Source of the DNA: Treponema sp.
GTDB taxonomy: Bacteria; Spirochaetota; Spirochaetia; Treponematales; Treponemataceae
Direction: 5' to 3'
Length of the DNA: 64,000 nucleotides
Assembly (NCBI GenBank): GCA_024402665.1
Contig: JAKSTI010000009.1
Coordinates: 1 to 64,000, forward strand
Made by a program: the position numbers and the translations under genes
The notes under the pieces: generated by a model
Database searches by the model: none
Seen by the model: the letters and a program-made list of their open reading frames with translations, nothing else
Told to the model about the DNA's origin: nothing
Part shown: piece after piece, positions 36,801-44,286 of the stretch
Position numbering within the stretch: position 1 is the stretch's first letter
Layout: each line of letters opens with the position of its first letter

Positions 36801-37385
36801 ATGACCAGCAATCTTTCCGCAAACTTCTGCAGAAAATTTACAATCCCACTTTGAACCGCCCGCAAGTCTTGCCCTGAAATAAGTTCCATCTGGTGCAAGA
36901 AAAGTTTTGCCTGTTTTTGAAAATGAAACGTCTCTGAAAATACCAGCCCCAGAATACCATCTTGTGTTACAGTTCTGATAAACTGCAATTACCTGAATAA
37001 GATTTTCTCCCTTCTGAACTAAATCCGAAATATCAAATTCAAAAGTGCCGTATCCATATTTCCATTGACCTGCAGATTTCCCGTTTACCCAAACTTCGCT
37101 GTTCATGTAAACGCCTTCAAAGCGAACAGAAAAATGACTGTCCTGAATATCATCAAGAACAAAAGTTTTTTTGTAACAGCCAGCAGAATTTTTGTATAAT
37201 TCTTTTACATGAAAAATCTGCCAGTCATGAGGAACTGAAACAGGTTTATATTCTAAACTTGCACTGTTAGCCTGATTATAAAAATCTCCTGGTTCAAAAA
37301 TTACAGGAGCCCCATCTTTAAACATAGATGCTTCATCAATAGCAATTTCGCAAAACTGCCAGTTATCATTAAATAAATTTGTCAT
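33828..37385 (-). CDS. Glycoside hydrolase family 2, probable beta-galactosidase
   Basis: This is a 1185-residue GH2 enzyme: sugar-binding domain (SVPHDWQIFHV, NSEVWVNGKSAGQWKYGY), Ig-like domain, TIM barrel (VNSVRCSHNPP, MWSIGNEIYD with the acid/base Glu, IYGSETGS with the nucleophile Glu, GWDYIGEPTPYHSKNSFFGQID), then DUF4982-like and Big_2-like regions and a C-terminal carbohydrate-binding-like domain. There is no signal peptide, so it acts in the cytoplasm on imported oligosaccharides. The ATG lies 8 nt after TAAAAT with no Shine-Dalgarno. Beta-galactosidase is the commonest activity of this architecture, but is not certain. Confidence 0.85.
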   Translation of the reverse strand: MTNLFNDNWQFCEIAIDEASMFKDGAPVIFEPGDFYNQANSASLEYKPVSVPHDWQIFHVKELYKNSAGCYKKTFVLDDIQDSHFSVRFEGVYMNSEVWVNGKSAGQWKYGYGTFEFDISDLVQKGENLIQVIAVYQNCNTRWYSGAGIFRDVSFSKTGKTFLAPDGTYFRARLAGGSKWDCKFSAEVCGKIAGHKVRHIIKDKNGRVFWKTEGSVPLEISSDENEYLNKVAIGIKNQKICRAEESFSVESPELWDIENPHLYKVTTELIDSTGTVIDSIEQNFGFKTAEFHKENGFFLNGRHLKIYGACHHHDQGALGAAFDKNAFRRQLNKLKEMGVNSVRCSHNPPPKGWMDLCDEMGILVDDEAFDMWEKPKTQFDYGNHFNDWCERDTASWVRKDRNHPCLIMWSIGNEIYDTHIGNGLEITKKLKSFVNYHDPDKNALVTIASNYMMTDGAQECAKEIETVGYNYLERLYDEHHEKYKDLSDWKIYGSETGSTIQSRGIYHFPETLKLVTFSDMQCSSLGNCTTTWGAANTQTVIATDRDCSFSAGQYIWTGWDYIGEPTPYHSKNSFFGQIDTAGFPKDTFYLFKSEWAYKKAEPFVHLLPYWDWNEGQIIDVKAYTNAESVELFFNGKSLGKQDINHKSGKSPFGQWQLEYHKGEITAVGYDENGKEICRETKRSFEDPAKIRLIPETEDTGNLFFVQVMTEDKNKTLVENARNYITVRIDGDGELVGLDNGDSTDYEDYFTDNKKLHSRKLFQNRLIAIIRGKTKESAFTVSAASKGLPVSSIKYDGSGWSENSEEVMLTPEKDFVPVRKIEIICDGTTALTKENKEISVTAKVLPENASIKTIQWNPVLKECVPSDYIEVCDLQGIGSGVEKAVIKAVCDGECILRLGAKNGQQHDEILSDLNFTVNGVGNPKLNPYKLIEACRLSSWDPSKEKPVVSLESGISNRGFGPTWISFDKVDFGTEGADTIHLPIFSFDTELPVEVWDGIPESSENGNNENAGKCLLKATYKHSSIYNTFSENVFTLSRRLFGVHTISIAFKTELVFHGFYFDQTAKALSKLCALDADDIVGDSFTKTEDAVTGIGNNVNLDFANMDFGNKGAVKLTICGKSNTENNTINLKLFGENGSVKTHVIEFTHTDDYEEKTFELTEITGLQKVSFVFLPGCNFDFRWFKFSC

Positions 37386-37393
37386 ATAAAATG

Positions 37394-37399
37394 ATTTTA
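37394..37399 (-). promoter_or_regulatory. -10 box of a near-leaderless promoter (GH2 gene)
   Basis: TAAAAT on the minus strand followed by 8 nt and the ATG at 37385. No Shine-Dalgarno. Confidence 0.5.
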
Positions 37400-37423
37400 C
37401 AACGGAATTTGATAAAATAAAAT

Positions 37424-37557
37424 AAAAAAAGCCCTTGGAAGAGCCCAGATAATCCTAAGCACCATTGTCATCTAAATACCGCTGCTTCGTTCCCGATCTG
37501 ACGGGGTTTTCTAGCGACAATGTGTAAGGCATCTGGACTCATCCAAAGGCTTTAACT
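37424..37557 (-). ncRNA. ffs: Signal recognition particle RNA, small bacterial type
   Basis: Read on the minus strand, the conserved apical core is present: GTCAGATCGGGAACGAAGCA, with a GGAA tetraloop closed by G-C and the asymmetric AAGCAG side. The long helix pairs AGCCTTTGG.TGAGTCCAGAT with ATCTGGGCTCTTCCAAGGGCT, and GACAATG pairs with CATTGTC in between. There is no Alu domain, so it is the 4.5S type. It ends in a T7 tract and has a TTGAAT/17 bp/TACATT promoter (37592-37564). It binds Ffh to target nascent membrane and secreted proteins. Confidence 0.92.
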
Positions 37558-37563
37558 TATTTA

Positions 37564-37592
37564 AATGTACTATTTTATTCATGAAAATTCAA
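37564..37592 (-). promoter_or_regulatory. SRP RNA promoter
   Basis: TTGAAT (37592-37587), spacer 17, TACATT (37569-37564) on the minus strand. It is back-to-back with a TATAAT (37614-37619) serving the WYL regulator. Confidence 0.6.
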
Positions 37593-37642
37593 TATCTACA
37601 GAAAGATTTATGTTATAATATATAGAAGAAACTGGAGTTTTT

Positions 37643-38620
37643 ATGAGTTCTGTTCGTGAAGAAAAGGTAAAATCCCTTAGAATTATTAGACTTGATGAAG
37701 TGATTCGTTCTGGCACATACCCAAGCGGAAAATATCTTGCAAAAAAATTTGAAGTGAGCCGTGCCACAATTATGAGAGATATTGAATTTCTCCGTGACAG
37801 ATATGAAGCTCCTCTTGAATATGATTTTTCAAGAAACGGATATTATTACAGCGACCCAACTTTCTTTATTCAAAGTGTAATGCTTTCTGAAGGTGAACTT
37901 TTTACAGTTTCAACTATTATGCCGTTGCTGGAACAATATAAAAACACACCTCTTGAATCCTCATTTAAAAAAATCATGGAAAAGATCTCTATGATGCTGC
38001 CAGATCAGGTTAGTGTTGATGCCGCCTTTATTAATGAAGAAGTAAAATTTATTTCAGACCCGCTGCCAGAAATTGATTCAGAAATTTTTGAAACTATTTT
38101 CCGCTCCATAAAAATTAAACAGACAATAAAGTTCGATTATCGCTCAATCAGCAGACAGGAATACTCGGTTAGAAATGTTAATCCGTATCATGTAATTTGT
38201 CAGAAAGGAAACTGGTATCTGCTTGGATACAGCCACGAAAATCATGATATCCGAGTTTATACTCTTTCGCGAATGAAATCTCTTGAAGTTCTGGATCAGA
38301 CTTTTGAAATTCCAAAAGATTTTAAAATGGAAGATTACATTGACCCAAGTTTTGGTATCTGGAATAACAACATTCAGCCTATAAAGATTGAACTTCTCTT
38401 TGATAAATCTGTTAATACATATATTCTCGAACGTACATGGCACGCCACTCAGGAATGCCGTCAGAACGAAGATGGAAGTGTTTATCTTTCTTTTGAAACA
38501 AATCAGATGCAGGAAACTCAGCACTGGGTAATGCAGTTTGGCGGAAGCGTAAAAATTTTGAATCCACCACAGCTTCGGGATGCTGTAAAAGAAGAAGCCC
38601 GAAAAATTCTGGAAAATTAG
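37643..38620 (+). CDS. HTH-WYL transcriptional regulator
   Basis: The 325-residue protein has an N-terminal winged helix (LAKKFEVSRATIMRDIEFLRD), a central WYL domain (KGNWYLLGYSHENHDIRVYTLSRMKSLEVL) and a C-terminal WCX extension. WYL domains sense nucleic acids or small ligands; family members control DNA repair, defence or metabolism. A GGAG precedes the ATG and TATAAT lies 23 nt upstream. Neighbours (SRP RNA, GH2, a tiny unknown protein) give no clear target. Confidence 0.88.
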   Translation: MSSVREEKVKSLRIIRLDEVIRSGTYPSGKYLAKKFEVSRATIMRDIEFLRDRYEAPLEYDFSRNGYYYSDPTFFIQSVMLSEGELFTVSTIMPLLEQYKNTPLESSFKKIMEKISMMLPDQVSVDAAFINEEVKFISDPLPEIDSEIFETIFRSIKIKQTIKFDYRSISRQEYSVRNVNPYHVICQKGNWYLLGYSHENHDIRVYTLSRMKSLEVLDQTFEIPKDFKMEDYIDPSFGIWNNNIQPIKIELLFDKSVNTYILERTWHATQECRQNEDGSVYLSFETNQMQETQHWVMQFGGSVKILNPPQLRDAVKEEARKILEN

Positions 38621-38664
38621 CCCCAGAAAAATCCGGACTCCTTTATTTTATTCTGCTTTTGCGT

Positions 38665-38829
38665 CTATGCCGAAAGTCTCTCTACAATAAGTGCTTCTGC
38701 TTTAGCTTTGTAGCCAAGTGCTGCGTTGAGATAAAATCTGGACATATCATAGTCGTTTTTCTGCAAATAGCGTTTAGCTGTTTCTTCACAAAATTCTTTG
38801 TGAGCAATTAAGATTTCGTACAATGTCAT
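38665..38829 (-). CDS. Small 54-residue helical protein
   Basis: The ATG at 38829 is preceded by AGAGGGG at a 9-nt spacing, and the frame runs 54 codons to TAG. The product starts MTLYEILIAHKEF, has an RYLQKNDYDMSRFYLNAA stretch and ends IVERLSA; it looks like two amphipathic helices with no membrane segment. A TATAAT-type -10 lies about 35 nt before the ribosome-binding site. I do not recognise the family. The good ribosome-binding site and sensible composition support a real gene, transcribed opposite to its neighbours. Confidence 0.6.
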   Translation of the reverse strand: MTLYEILIAHKEFCEETAKRYLQKNDYDMSRFYLNAALGYKAKAEALIVERLSA

Positions 38830-38940
38830 AGGTCATACCCCTCTATAAGTTAGTTTATGGCTTTATTATAAGAGGGTAGGTGTCTCAACAAGTGAGACGG
38901 GGTAAAAAAAAATATTTTTTTTTCATAATTTTTTTCATTT

Positions 38941-39047
38941 GTAACTATACATTGAGTATATTCATTTTCAATATATACAGTTACTGACTGACTGGTAGTA
39001 TTTTAATTATAAAAGAATTATTTTCCGTAAAGGGATATTCTCAGAAA
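38941..39047 (+). repeat. Dispersed repeat, half copy A
   Basis: 38977-39004 is identical over 28 bp to 45168-45195 (ACAGTTACTGACTGACTGGT and TAGTATTTT), and the similarity continues to a shared AAGGGATATT near 39030. The left side (GTAACT...CATTGA / TCAATATATACAGTTAC) forms its own inverted repeat. The block ends just before the ribosome-binding site of the DUF4349 gene. Confidence 0.7.
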
Positions 39048-39063
39048 TATTATGGAGATGAAA

Positions 39064-39984
39064 ATGAAAATTTCAAAGAATGGTACAAAAAAAATTATAG
39101 CCAGTGTATTAATTGCTGCAGCCACCCTCACTTTTGCTTCTTGCGGTAAACAAAGTGATATGACAAAAGCTTCAAAAGAGCGTCCAATGATGGCAAAAGG
39201 TTTTGCTACTTCCGTAAATTCAACACTGGCGGATTCAGCTATGTTTGTAGCAGAAGAAGCGGCTTTTGAAAGTGAAAATGCAGGTAATGCAGCAGAACCA
39301 GATATTGCTGAGGTTGAAAGAAAACTTATAAAAACAGCAAATATGTCACTTAAAGTAGATAATCTTGATAATGCAGAAAATCAGATTCAGAACTGGTGTT
39401 CAGCTTATGGCGGATACATTTTCTCATCAAACGGGTGGGAACAGAGTCGTAATTATACAATCAAAGTTCCTGTAGATAAATTTGATGCAGCTTTGAATTC
39501 CTTGAATGGGGTAGGCTCACTTATTTCAAAATCTGTTTCTGCAGAAGATGTTTCTGACCAGTATTATGATCTTGAATCCCGTTTAAATACAAAAACTATT
39601 TTGCTTCATCGTCTTGAAGCTTACTTAAAAGATGCAAAAAATGTGGAAGAATTGATTTCTATTGAAAGACAAATTAATTCAGTTCAGTCTGAAGTAGAAA
39701 GTATGCAGGGTAGAATGAAGCGTCTTAGAAGCCAGGTAGATTATTCAACTATTTATATTGATATTCGCAGTCCTTCCGTAAGTAATTTTGAAGGCTGGTC
39801 ACCATTTAAAATCAAAATGCATGAACTTGGTGAATCTCTTGGAAGTTTCTTTAGCGGACTTTTAGTAATTGTGATTGGAATTATTGCTTTTGGTATTCCA
39901 CTTTTCCTTGTTGGCTGTTTATTCTACTGGCTCTGTTTTGGAAAAGTTGGTCTTATCAGAAAATTTGTTAAGAAACTTAAATAA
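39064..39984 (+). CDS. DUF4349 lipoprotein
   Basis: The 306-residue product has a lipoprotein signal (lipobox FASC then GKQSD), a DUF4349 periplasmic domain (ERKLIKTANMSLKVDNL...AYGGYIFSS...YTIKVPVDKFDAALNSL), a coiled coil near residues 185-225, and a C-terminal membrane helix with a basic tail (IVIGIIAFGIPLFLVGCLFYWL). The role of DUF4349 proteins is unknown; the double anchoring (lipid and helix) suggests an envelope sensor or scaffold. The ATG at 39064 is chosen for GGAG 6 nt upstream. A dispersed repeat abuts the gene. Confidence 0.8.
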   Translation: MKISKNGTKKIIASVLIAAATLTFASCGKQSDMTKASKERPMMAKGFATSVNSTLADSAMFVAEEAAFESENAGNAAEPDIAEVERKLIKTANMSLKVDNLDNAENQIQNWCSAYGGYIFSSNGWEQSRNYTIKVPVDKFDAALNSLNGVGSLISKSVSAEDVSDQYYDLESRLNTKTILLHRLEAYLKDAKNVEELISIERQINSVQSEVESMQGRMKRLRSQVDYSTIYIDIRSPSVSNFEGWSPFKIKMHELGESLGSFFSGLLVIVIGIIAFGIPLFLVGCLFYWLCFGKVGLIRKFVKKLK

Positions 39985-39996
39985 TTCCAATCAAAA

Positions 39997-40031
39997 CTTA
40001 GACTATGATTTTTTAGATTTCGTAGTCTAAG
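39997..40031. terminator. Bidirectional terminator
   Basis: CTTAGACTA/TAGTCTAAG stem between the convergent DUF4349 and Dabb genes; its right arm is inside the end of the Dabb gene. Confidence 0.6.
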
Positions 40032-40312
40032 CAGGCACGGCTGGCAGTGTAAGGTCTTACTTTTTCATCTGCAACTTTTACATGTTCTGGATGAACAGAG
40101 TAACCCTTCAAAGCTTCTGCAGATTCGAATGTTGAATCAAGCATTAAATCTGCAGTTGAACTTGCCAGTCCTACAGTATTTACTTTAATGTCAACAAGTC
40201 CAGGAATCTTACCTTTTAATGATTCCAATCCTTCTTTAATTCCTTTTTTTACATCTGATTTTTCAGCATCTGACATTTCTTTTAATGTCCATAAAATTAC
40301 GTGTTTTACCAT
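40013..40312 (-). CDS. Dabb-domain protein
   Basis: The 99-residue protein is a stress-responsive alpha/beta-barrel (Dabb) protein: HVILWTLKE at the start, a central helix pair, and ALKGYSVHPEHVKVADEKVRPY near residue 70. Such proteins form ferredoxin-like dimers; most bacterial members have no defined role. AGAGGA precedes the ATG. It lies after the tRNA cluster on the same strand but a terminator separates them. Confidence 0.85.
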   Translation of the reverse strand: MVKHVILWTLKEMSDAEKSDVKKGIKEGLESLKGKIPGLVDIKVNTVGLASSTADLMLDSTFESAEALKGYSVHPEHVKVADEKVRPYTASRACLDYEI

Positions 40313-40331
40313 ATAAATCCTCTTTGGGCAT

Positions 40332-40355
40332 AAAAAAAGCTTGTCGTTCTGACAA
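40332..40355 (-). terminator. tRNA cluster terminator
   Basis: AAGCTTGTC/GACAAGCTT with T7 on the minus strand, between tRNA-Arg and the Dabb gene. Confidence 0.8.
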
Positions 40356-40369
40356 GCTTAATTTTATCA

Positions 40370-40444
40370 TGAGACTGACACGATTCGAACGTGCGACCCT
40401 CACCTCCGCAGGGTGATGCTCTAATCCAGCTGAGCTACAATCTC
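40370..40444 (-). tRNA. tRNA-Arg(GCG)
   Basis: The cloverleaf is complete on the minus strand: acceptor GAGATTG/CAGTCTC, D-stem GCTC/GAGC, anticodon stem TCACC/GGTGA around CTGCGGA (anticodon GCG, reading CGC and CGU), and T-arm GCACG-TTCGAAT-CGTGT. CCA is not encoded. G34 is unusual, since most bacteria use ACG (inosine) for this box. Confidence 0.93.
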
Positions 40445-40476
40445 ATATCACCACTGGTTTAGTGTTGTGTGGTTAG

Positions 40477-40561
40477 CGGAAGCGACAGGAGTTGAACCTG
40501 CCCGGCCCTTTCGGAACCGACGGATTAGCAATCCGTTGTATTACCGCTCTACCACGCTTCC
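40477..40561 (-). tRNA. tRNA-Ser(GCT)
   Basis: Acceptor GGAAGCG/CGCTTCC, anticodon stem ACGGA/TCCGT around TTGCTAA (anticodon GCT, codons AGC/AGU), a long variable arm as expected for serine, and T-loop TTCAACT. Discriminator G. Confidence 0.93.
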
Positions 40562-40569
40562 AGTAGAAT

Positions 40570-40655
40570 CGGAGCGAGAGGGATTCGAACCCCCGGTAAC
40601 TTGCGCTACAACGGTTTTCAAGACCGCCCCAGTACGACCGCTTTGGTATCGCTCC
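40570..40655 (-). tRNA. tRNA-Ser(TGA)
   Basis: Acceptor GGAGCGA/TCGCTCC, anticodon stem GCGGT/ACCGT around CTTGAAA (anticodon TGA, codons UCA and UCN wobble), long variable arm, T-loop TTCGAAT. It is the first tRNA of a three-gene minus-strand cluster. Confidence 0.93.
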
Positions 40656-40728
40656 AATATGTGAGTATTAATTTATAGATTTTTTTGAATTATGTCAAGT
40701 ATACGATGATTTTTATTTAAAAAAATTG

Positions 40729-40734
40729 TAAAAT
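40729..40734 (+). promoter_or_regulatory. -10 box of a leaderless promoter
   Basis: TAAAAT preceded by TTG, then 6 nt (ATCTAT) and the ATG at 40741. No Shine-Dalgarno and no clear -35. Confidence 0.55.
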
Positions 40735-40740
40735 ATCTAT

Positions 40741-41448
40741 ATGGAAAAGGCACTTTATTTAATTCCCGTAACTTTGGGAGAAACAGAAATCAATCAGGTT
40801 TTACCTTCGTATAATCACGACATTATTGTAAATATCAAACATTTCATTGTGGAGAATATTCGTTCAGCACGCCGCTTCCTTAAAAAGGTCGAAAAATCAA
40901 TTGATATAGATGAACTTACTTTTTATGAATTGAATCGCCATACAGACAGAAAGATTATTGGTGAATACCTGGCTCCTTTAAAGGCTGGTGAAAGTGTGGG
41001 AATCATTTCTGAAGCCGGATGTCCTGCAATTGCGGATCCTGGTGCTGATGTAGTTGCTATTGCCCAAAAACAGGGAATCAAAGTTGTGCCATTAGTAGGA
41101 CCTTCTTCTATTATAATGTCTGTTATGGGCAGTGGATTCAACGGACAGAGTTTTGCTTTTAATGGCTATCTTCCAGTTGAAGTTCCTCAGCGAATTAAAG
41201 CTTTGAAGAAACTTGAAAATAAAGTTTATAATGAAGATCAGACTCAGCTTTTTATAGAAACTCCATATCGTAATGGAAAAATGTTTGAAACAATCATAAA
41301 TACATTGCGCCCAGATACAAAATTGTGTGTTGCAGCGGGAATCACTTGTCCTGAAGAATACATTAAGACTAAAACAATTGCCCAGTGGAAAAAAGACCCC
41401 CTCCCCGAAATGGGCAAAATCCCCGCAATTTTTTTAATCTATAAATAA
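40741..41448 (+). CDS. Tetrapyrrole-methylase-fold SAM methyltransferase, RsmI-like
   Basis: The 235-residue protein belongs to the RsmI/uroporphyrin methylase fold: YLIPVTLGE at the N-terminus, SARRFLK, GIISEAGCPAIADPGADVVAIAQ (the SAM loop) and VVPLVGPSSIIMSVMGSGFNGQSFAFNGYLP. RsmI 2'-O-methylates C1402 of 16S rRNA; this shorter subgroup may act on rRNA but is less certain. Translation probably starts at the very 5' end of the mRNA. A degenerate dispersed repeat follows the gene. Confidence 0.8.
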   Translation: MEKALYLIPVTLGETEINQVLPSYNHDIIVNIKHFIVENIRSARRFLKKVEKSIDIDELTFYELNRHTDRKIIGEYLAPLKAGESVGIISEAGCPAIADPGADVVAIAQKQGIKVVPLVGPSSIIMSVMGSGFNGQSFAFNGYLPVEVPQRIKALKKLENKVYNEDQTQLFIETPYRNGKMFETIINTLRPDTKLCVAAGITCPEEYIKTKTIAQWKKDPLPEMGKIPAIFLIYK

Positions 41449-41458
41449 AAATTCCCAT

Positions 41459-41515
41459 CGACGCCAGCTAGCGATTTTGTACTCCCTAAAAAGCCGGTAG
41501 GTAATTTTATTAATA
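41459..41515 (+). repeat. Dispersed repeat, degenerate copy C
   Basis: CGACGCCAGCTAGCGATTTT at 41459 matches 45147 of element B in 19 of 21 positions including the following G. Some 20 bp later a GGTAGGTAATTTT block resembles GGTAGTATTTT of B. It lies just upstream of the thioredoxin reductase promoter. Confidence 0.5.
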
Positions 41516-41569
41516 TATAACTATAATTCCTGATTTTATTTTTTTAATGACTTAAATAAAAAAACTTGT

Positions 41570-41575
41570 TAAAAT
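41570..41575 (+). promoter_or_regulatory. Extended -10 box of a leaderless promoter (trxB)
   Basis: TGTTAAAAT, i.e. an extended -10, then 6 nt (TGATAT) and the ATG at 41582. No Shine-Dalgarno. Confidence 0.6.
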
Positions 41576-41581
41576 TGATAT

Positions 41582-42502
41582 ATGGAAAACGAGATTTTTG
41601 ATTACATTATCATAGGTGCCGGTGTAGCAGGATTAGCCTCAGCCCAATATGCAGCCCGCGGTGGTTTAAACACAATCGTCCTTGATTTTGCCGGAGAAGG
41701 CGGTCAGGTTTTACAGATTACAGACTTAGAAAATTACCCAGGCGTATTTCCAGCTGTAAATGGTGCTGACTTCATAGAAAACATGAAAAAACAAACTTTA
41801 GCCTTTGGTGCTAAAATTGAAGTTGTTCAGGTTTCTTCAATTGATAAGCTTGGTGCCAACTATGTAGTAAAATCAAAAAATAAAACATATGAAGCTCCTT
41901 GTTTATGTATTGCAACTGGTGCCATCCATAGAAATCTTGAAGTTCCAGGCGAAAAGGAATTTTCTGGTCGTGGTGTTTCTTATTGTGCAGTTTGCGACGG
42001 TCCTTTCTTCCCAAATAAAAAGATTATTGTAGTTGGCGGTGGAGATTCTGCCTGCAGTGAAGCAATTTATCTTTCTACAATTTCAAAAGACATTAAAATT
42101 ATTCACAGAAGGGATTCATTCCGTGCCCAGAAAGCTGTGGTAGATAAAATGCTTGCTCAGGGAGTTGAACCTGTTTACGATTCAGTAGTAAAATCTATTA
42201 ACGGAGACAAAAAAGTTGAATCTGTTACTGTAGAAAATGTAAAAACAGGTGTTCAGTCAGAAATTCCGGCTGATGCAGTATTTATTTTTACAGGAATGCT
42301 TCCTCAGACAGAACTGGTAGAAATGCTTCCAAAAGATGAAGGTGGTTTTATTAAAACTGATGAAAATATGGAAACAATAATGCCTGGTCTTTTTGCAGCT
42401 GGTGATGTTCGCTCAAAACCATTCCGTCAGGTTGTAACTGCTGTCAGCGATGGTGCTATTGCTGCTCATACTGCAATTGAAAAAATAAATTTAAAAAAAT
42501 AG
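41582..42502 (+). CDS. trxB: Thioredoxin-disulfide reductase
   Basis: TrxB passes electrons from NADPH through FAD and a disulfide to thioredoxin. The 306-residue protein has the FAD loop IIGAGVAGLASAQYAARGG, the redox pair in SYCAVCDGPFF, the NADPH loop VVGGGDSACSEAIYL and the C-terminal FAD segment GLFAAGDVRSKPFRQVVTA. Length is typical. It starts from a leaderless promoter. The GH3 gene follows after 10 nt and may be co-transcribed; no thioredoxin gene is in the window. Confidence 0.95.
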   Translation: MENEIFDYIIIGAGVAGLASAQYAARGGLNTIVLDFAGEGGQVLQITDLENYPGVFPAVNGADFIENMKKQTLAFGAKIEVVQVSSIDKLGANYVVKSKNKTYEAPCLCIATGAIHRNLEVPGEKEFSGRGVSYCAVCDGPFFPNKKIIVVGGGDSACSEAIYLSTISKDIKIIHRRDSFRAQKAVVDKMLAQGVEPVYDSVVKSINGDKKVESVTVENVKTGVQSEIPADAVFIFTGMLPQTELVEMLPKDEGGFIKTDENMETIMPGLFAAGDVRSKPFRQVVTAVSDGAIAAHTAIEKINLKK

Positions 42503-42512
42503 AGTTTGCGTG

Positions 42513-44252
42513 ATGAAAAAGAGAGTAATCAAAAAATTTATAATCCCTGCCATTCTTCTGATTGTGCTTTCCTCTGCAGGTATTGTTTTATTTGCACAGA
42601 ATAATGAAGAAAAATTATCTATTCAGCAGCAGGCCGCAAATTTACCTGTTTCAATTGATTTCTGGAGCGATTATCCTTCTGAAGTACTTGCCCAGGCTCT
42701 TGTAGACAGAATGACAGATTCCGAATTGCTTTCTCAGGTTTTGATGTTTGGATGGTCAGGTGCAGAACCAAATGAACTTCTTTTTCAGTGGGTCGATCGT
42801 GGTCTTGGAAGCGTAAAAGTTTTTGGATGGAACACAGATGATATTTATCTTGTTGGAAAATCTGTTTCAAGACTTCAGAGTCGTGCCAGCAAAAGCCGAT
42901 TCAAGATTCCTCTTTATGTAGCAACTGATCAGGAAGGCGGATGGATTCGTCACGTAAAAGGTGATACAGCAATCACTCCTGGAAACATGGCAATTGGAGC
43001 TGCCGGTTATCCAGTAGATTCATGGTACAGTGCTTTTTATATTTGCCGTGAAATTAAATCTCTTGGTATTAATATGAACTTTGCTCCAACAATTGACCTT
43101 TTTACAGATCACGATTCAACTATTATTGGAACACGTTCTTTTGGCGAAGATCCAGAAAAAACAGGAATTCTCGGCGTTGCTTTTGCATCAGGTAGCATGG
43201 CTGCAGGTGTAATTCCAACTGTAAAGCATTTCCCTGGTCACGGTGATACAAATCTTGACTCTCACGGAAAACTCCCTGTTATTAATATTGATATGGAAAC
43301 TTTCAGAAATCGAGAATTGATTCCATATATTGATATGATTAAAGATGGCGTACCTGCTATTATGTCTGGTCATCTTTCATATCCTCAGATTGATTCAACA
43401 GGTGCTCCTGCCAGTCTTTCTAAATATTTCCTTACAGATTTACTTAGAAACGAACTTGGTTATAACGGCTTGATTATTACAGATGATATGCAGATGGTTG
43501 GTGCTACTGTTTTTGCAGGTTCTTTCTCTAATGCTGTAAAACTTGCAATTGAAGCAGGAAACGATATTATTCTTTCTTCAACAACAGCCCGTCTTAATGA
43601 ATCTATGTGGACAAAAAATCTTGAACTTATGTCTTCTGATGAAAACTTTAAGACTCTTGTTAAAAATGCCGCTTACAGAGTTATAAAATCTAAACTTGAA
43701 TATTTCAAAACAGATAATGCTGCACCATTGTATCCAACTTCAGATGAAATTAAAGCTTCAGTTCCAGATAAAGAAGGTGAAGAATTTTTCCTTGAACAGG
43801 CATGCCGCTCAATCACTCTTGAAAAAAACAAATCACTTCCAATAAAAGAAACTGAAGGTCAGAGAGTTTTACTTGCAGGATCTTTACAAAGCTATTTCAA
43901 AATGGGAAAAGTTCGCTATCCTACAGCTGGTCAGTTTTATTTCCCTTATGATGCAGTTAATATTGAAGATACACAGGCTCTTGCTGATTCCCTTTATGCT
44001 GCCTGCCGTGGTTATGATGTAATTCTTCTTTGTGTTTCAAATGAAAAACATGCCCGTGCAGCACAGATCCTTAAAAATTCTAAAAAGAAGGTAATCATCC
44101 TGTCTACAATGAATCCTGCTCTTGCAGAAAAACTTGATTGGGCAGATTCAATTCTTTTAGGATACAGCTGGCGTTGTGAATATTCACTTGATGCAATGCT
44201 GGGAGTAATTAACGGAGAATTTGTTCCAGAAGGAATTAAACCTTATAAATAA
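42513..44252 (+). CDS. Exported GH3 enzyme, beta-N-acetylhexosaminidase-like
   Basis: The 579-residue protein has a signal peptide or anchor (residues about 5-28, ending LFAQN), a GH3 N-terminal barrel (FGWSGAEPNELLFQW, VATDQEGGWIRHVKG, NFAPTIDLFTDHDSTIIGTRSFGEDP, VKHFPGHGDTNLDSHGKLP, IITDDMQMVGA) and a GH3 C-terminal domain. KHFPGHGDT.DSH is the NagZ-type motif with the His/Asp pair, so it probably releases N-acetylglucosamine from peptidoglycan or chitooligosaccharides in the periplasm. GTG at 42510 is an alternative start. No clear Shine-Dalgarno; likely coupled to trxB. Confidence 0.88.
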   Translation: MKKRVIKKFIIPAILLIVLSSAGIVLFAQNNEEKLSIQQQAANLPVSIDFWSDYPSEVLAQALVDRMTDSELLSQVLMFGWSGAEPNELLFQWVDRGLGSVKVFGWNTDDIYLVGKSVSRLQSRASKSRFKIPLYVATDQEGGWIRHVKGDTAITPGNMAIGAAGYPVDSWYSAFYICREIKSLGINMNFAPTIDLFTDHDSTIIGTRSFGEDPEKTGILGVAFASGSMAAGVIPTVKHFPGHGDTNLDSHGKLPVINIDMETFRNRELIPYIDMIKDGVPAIMSGHLSYPQIDSTGAPASLSKYFLTDLLRNELGYNGLIITDDMQMVGATVFAGSFSNAVKLAIEAGNDIILSSTTARLNESMWTKNLELMSSDENFKTLVKNAAYRVIKSKLEYFKTDNAAPLYPTSDEIKASVPDKEGEEFFLEQACRSITLEKNKSLPIKETEGQRVLLAGSLQSYFKMGKVRYPTAGQFYFPYDAVNIEDTQALADSLYAACRGYDVILLCVSNEKHARAAQILKNSKKKVIILSTMNPALAEKLDWADSILLGYSWRCEYSLDAMLGVINGEFVPEGIKPYK

Positions 44253-44286
44253 AATCAGACTATCTGAAAATAAAATTTTCTATCAA

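Noticed and set aside
40467-40664. A 65-codon plus-strand frame over the tRNA-Ser genes
   Set aside because: It is antisense to two complete tRNA genes; such tRNA-derived frames (WLAEATGVEPARP...) are a well-known false annotation.
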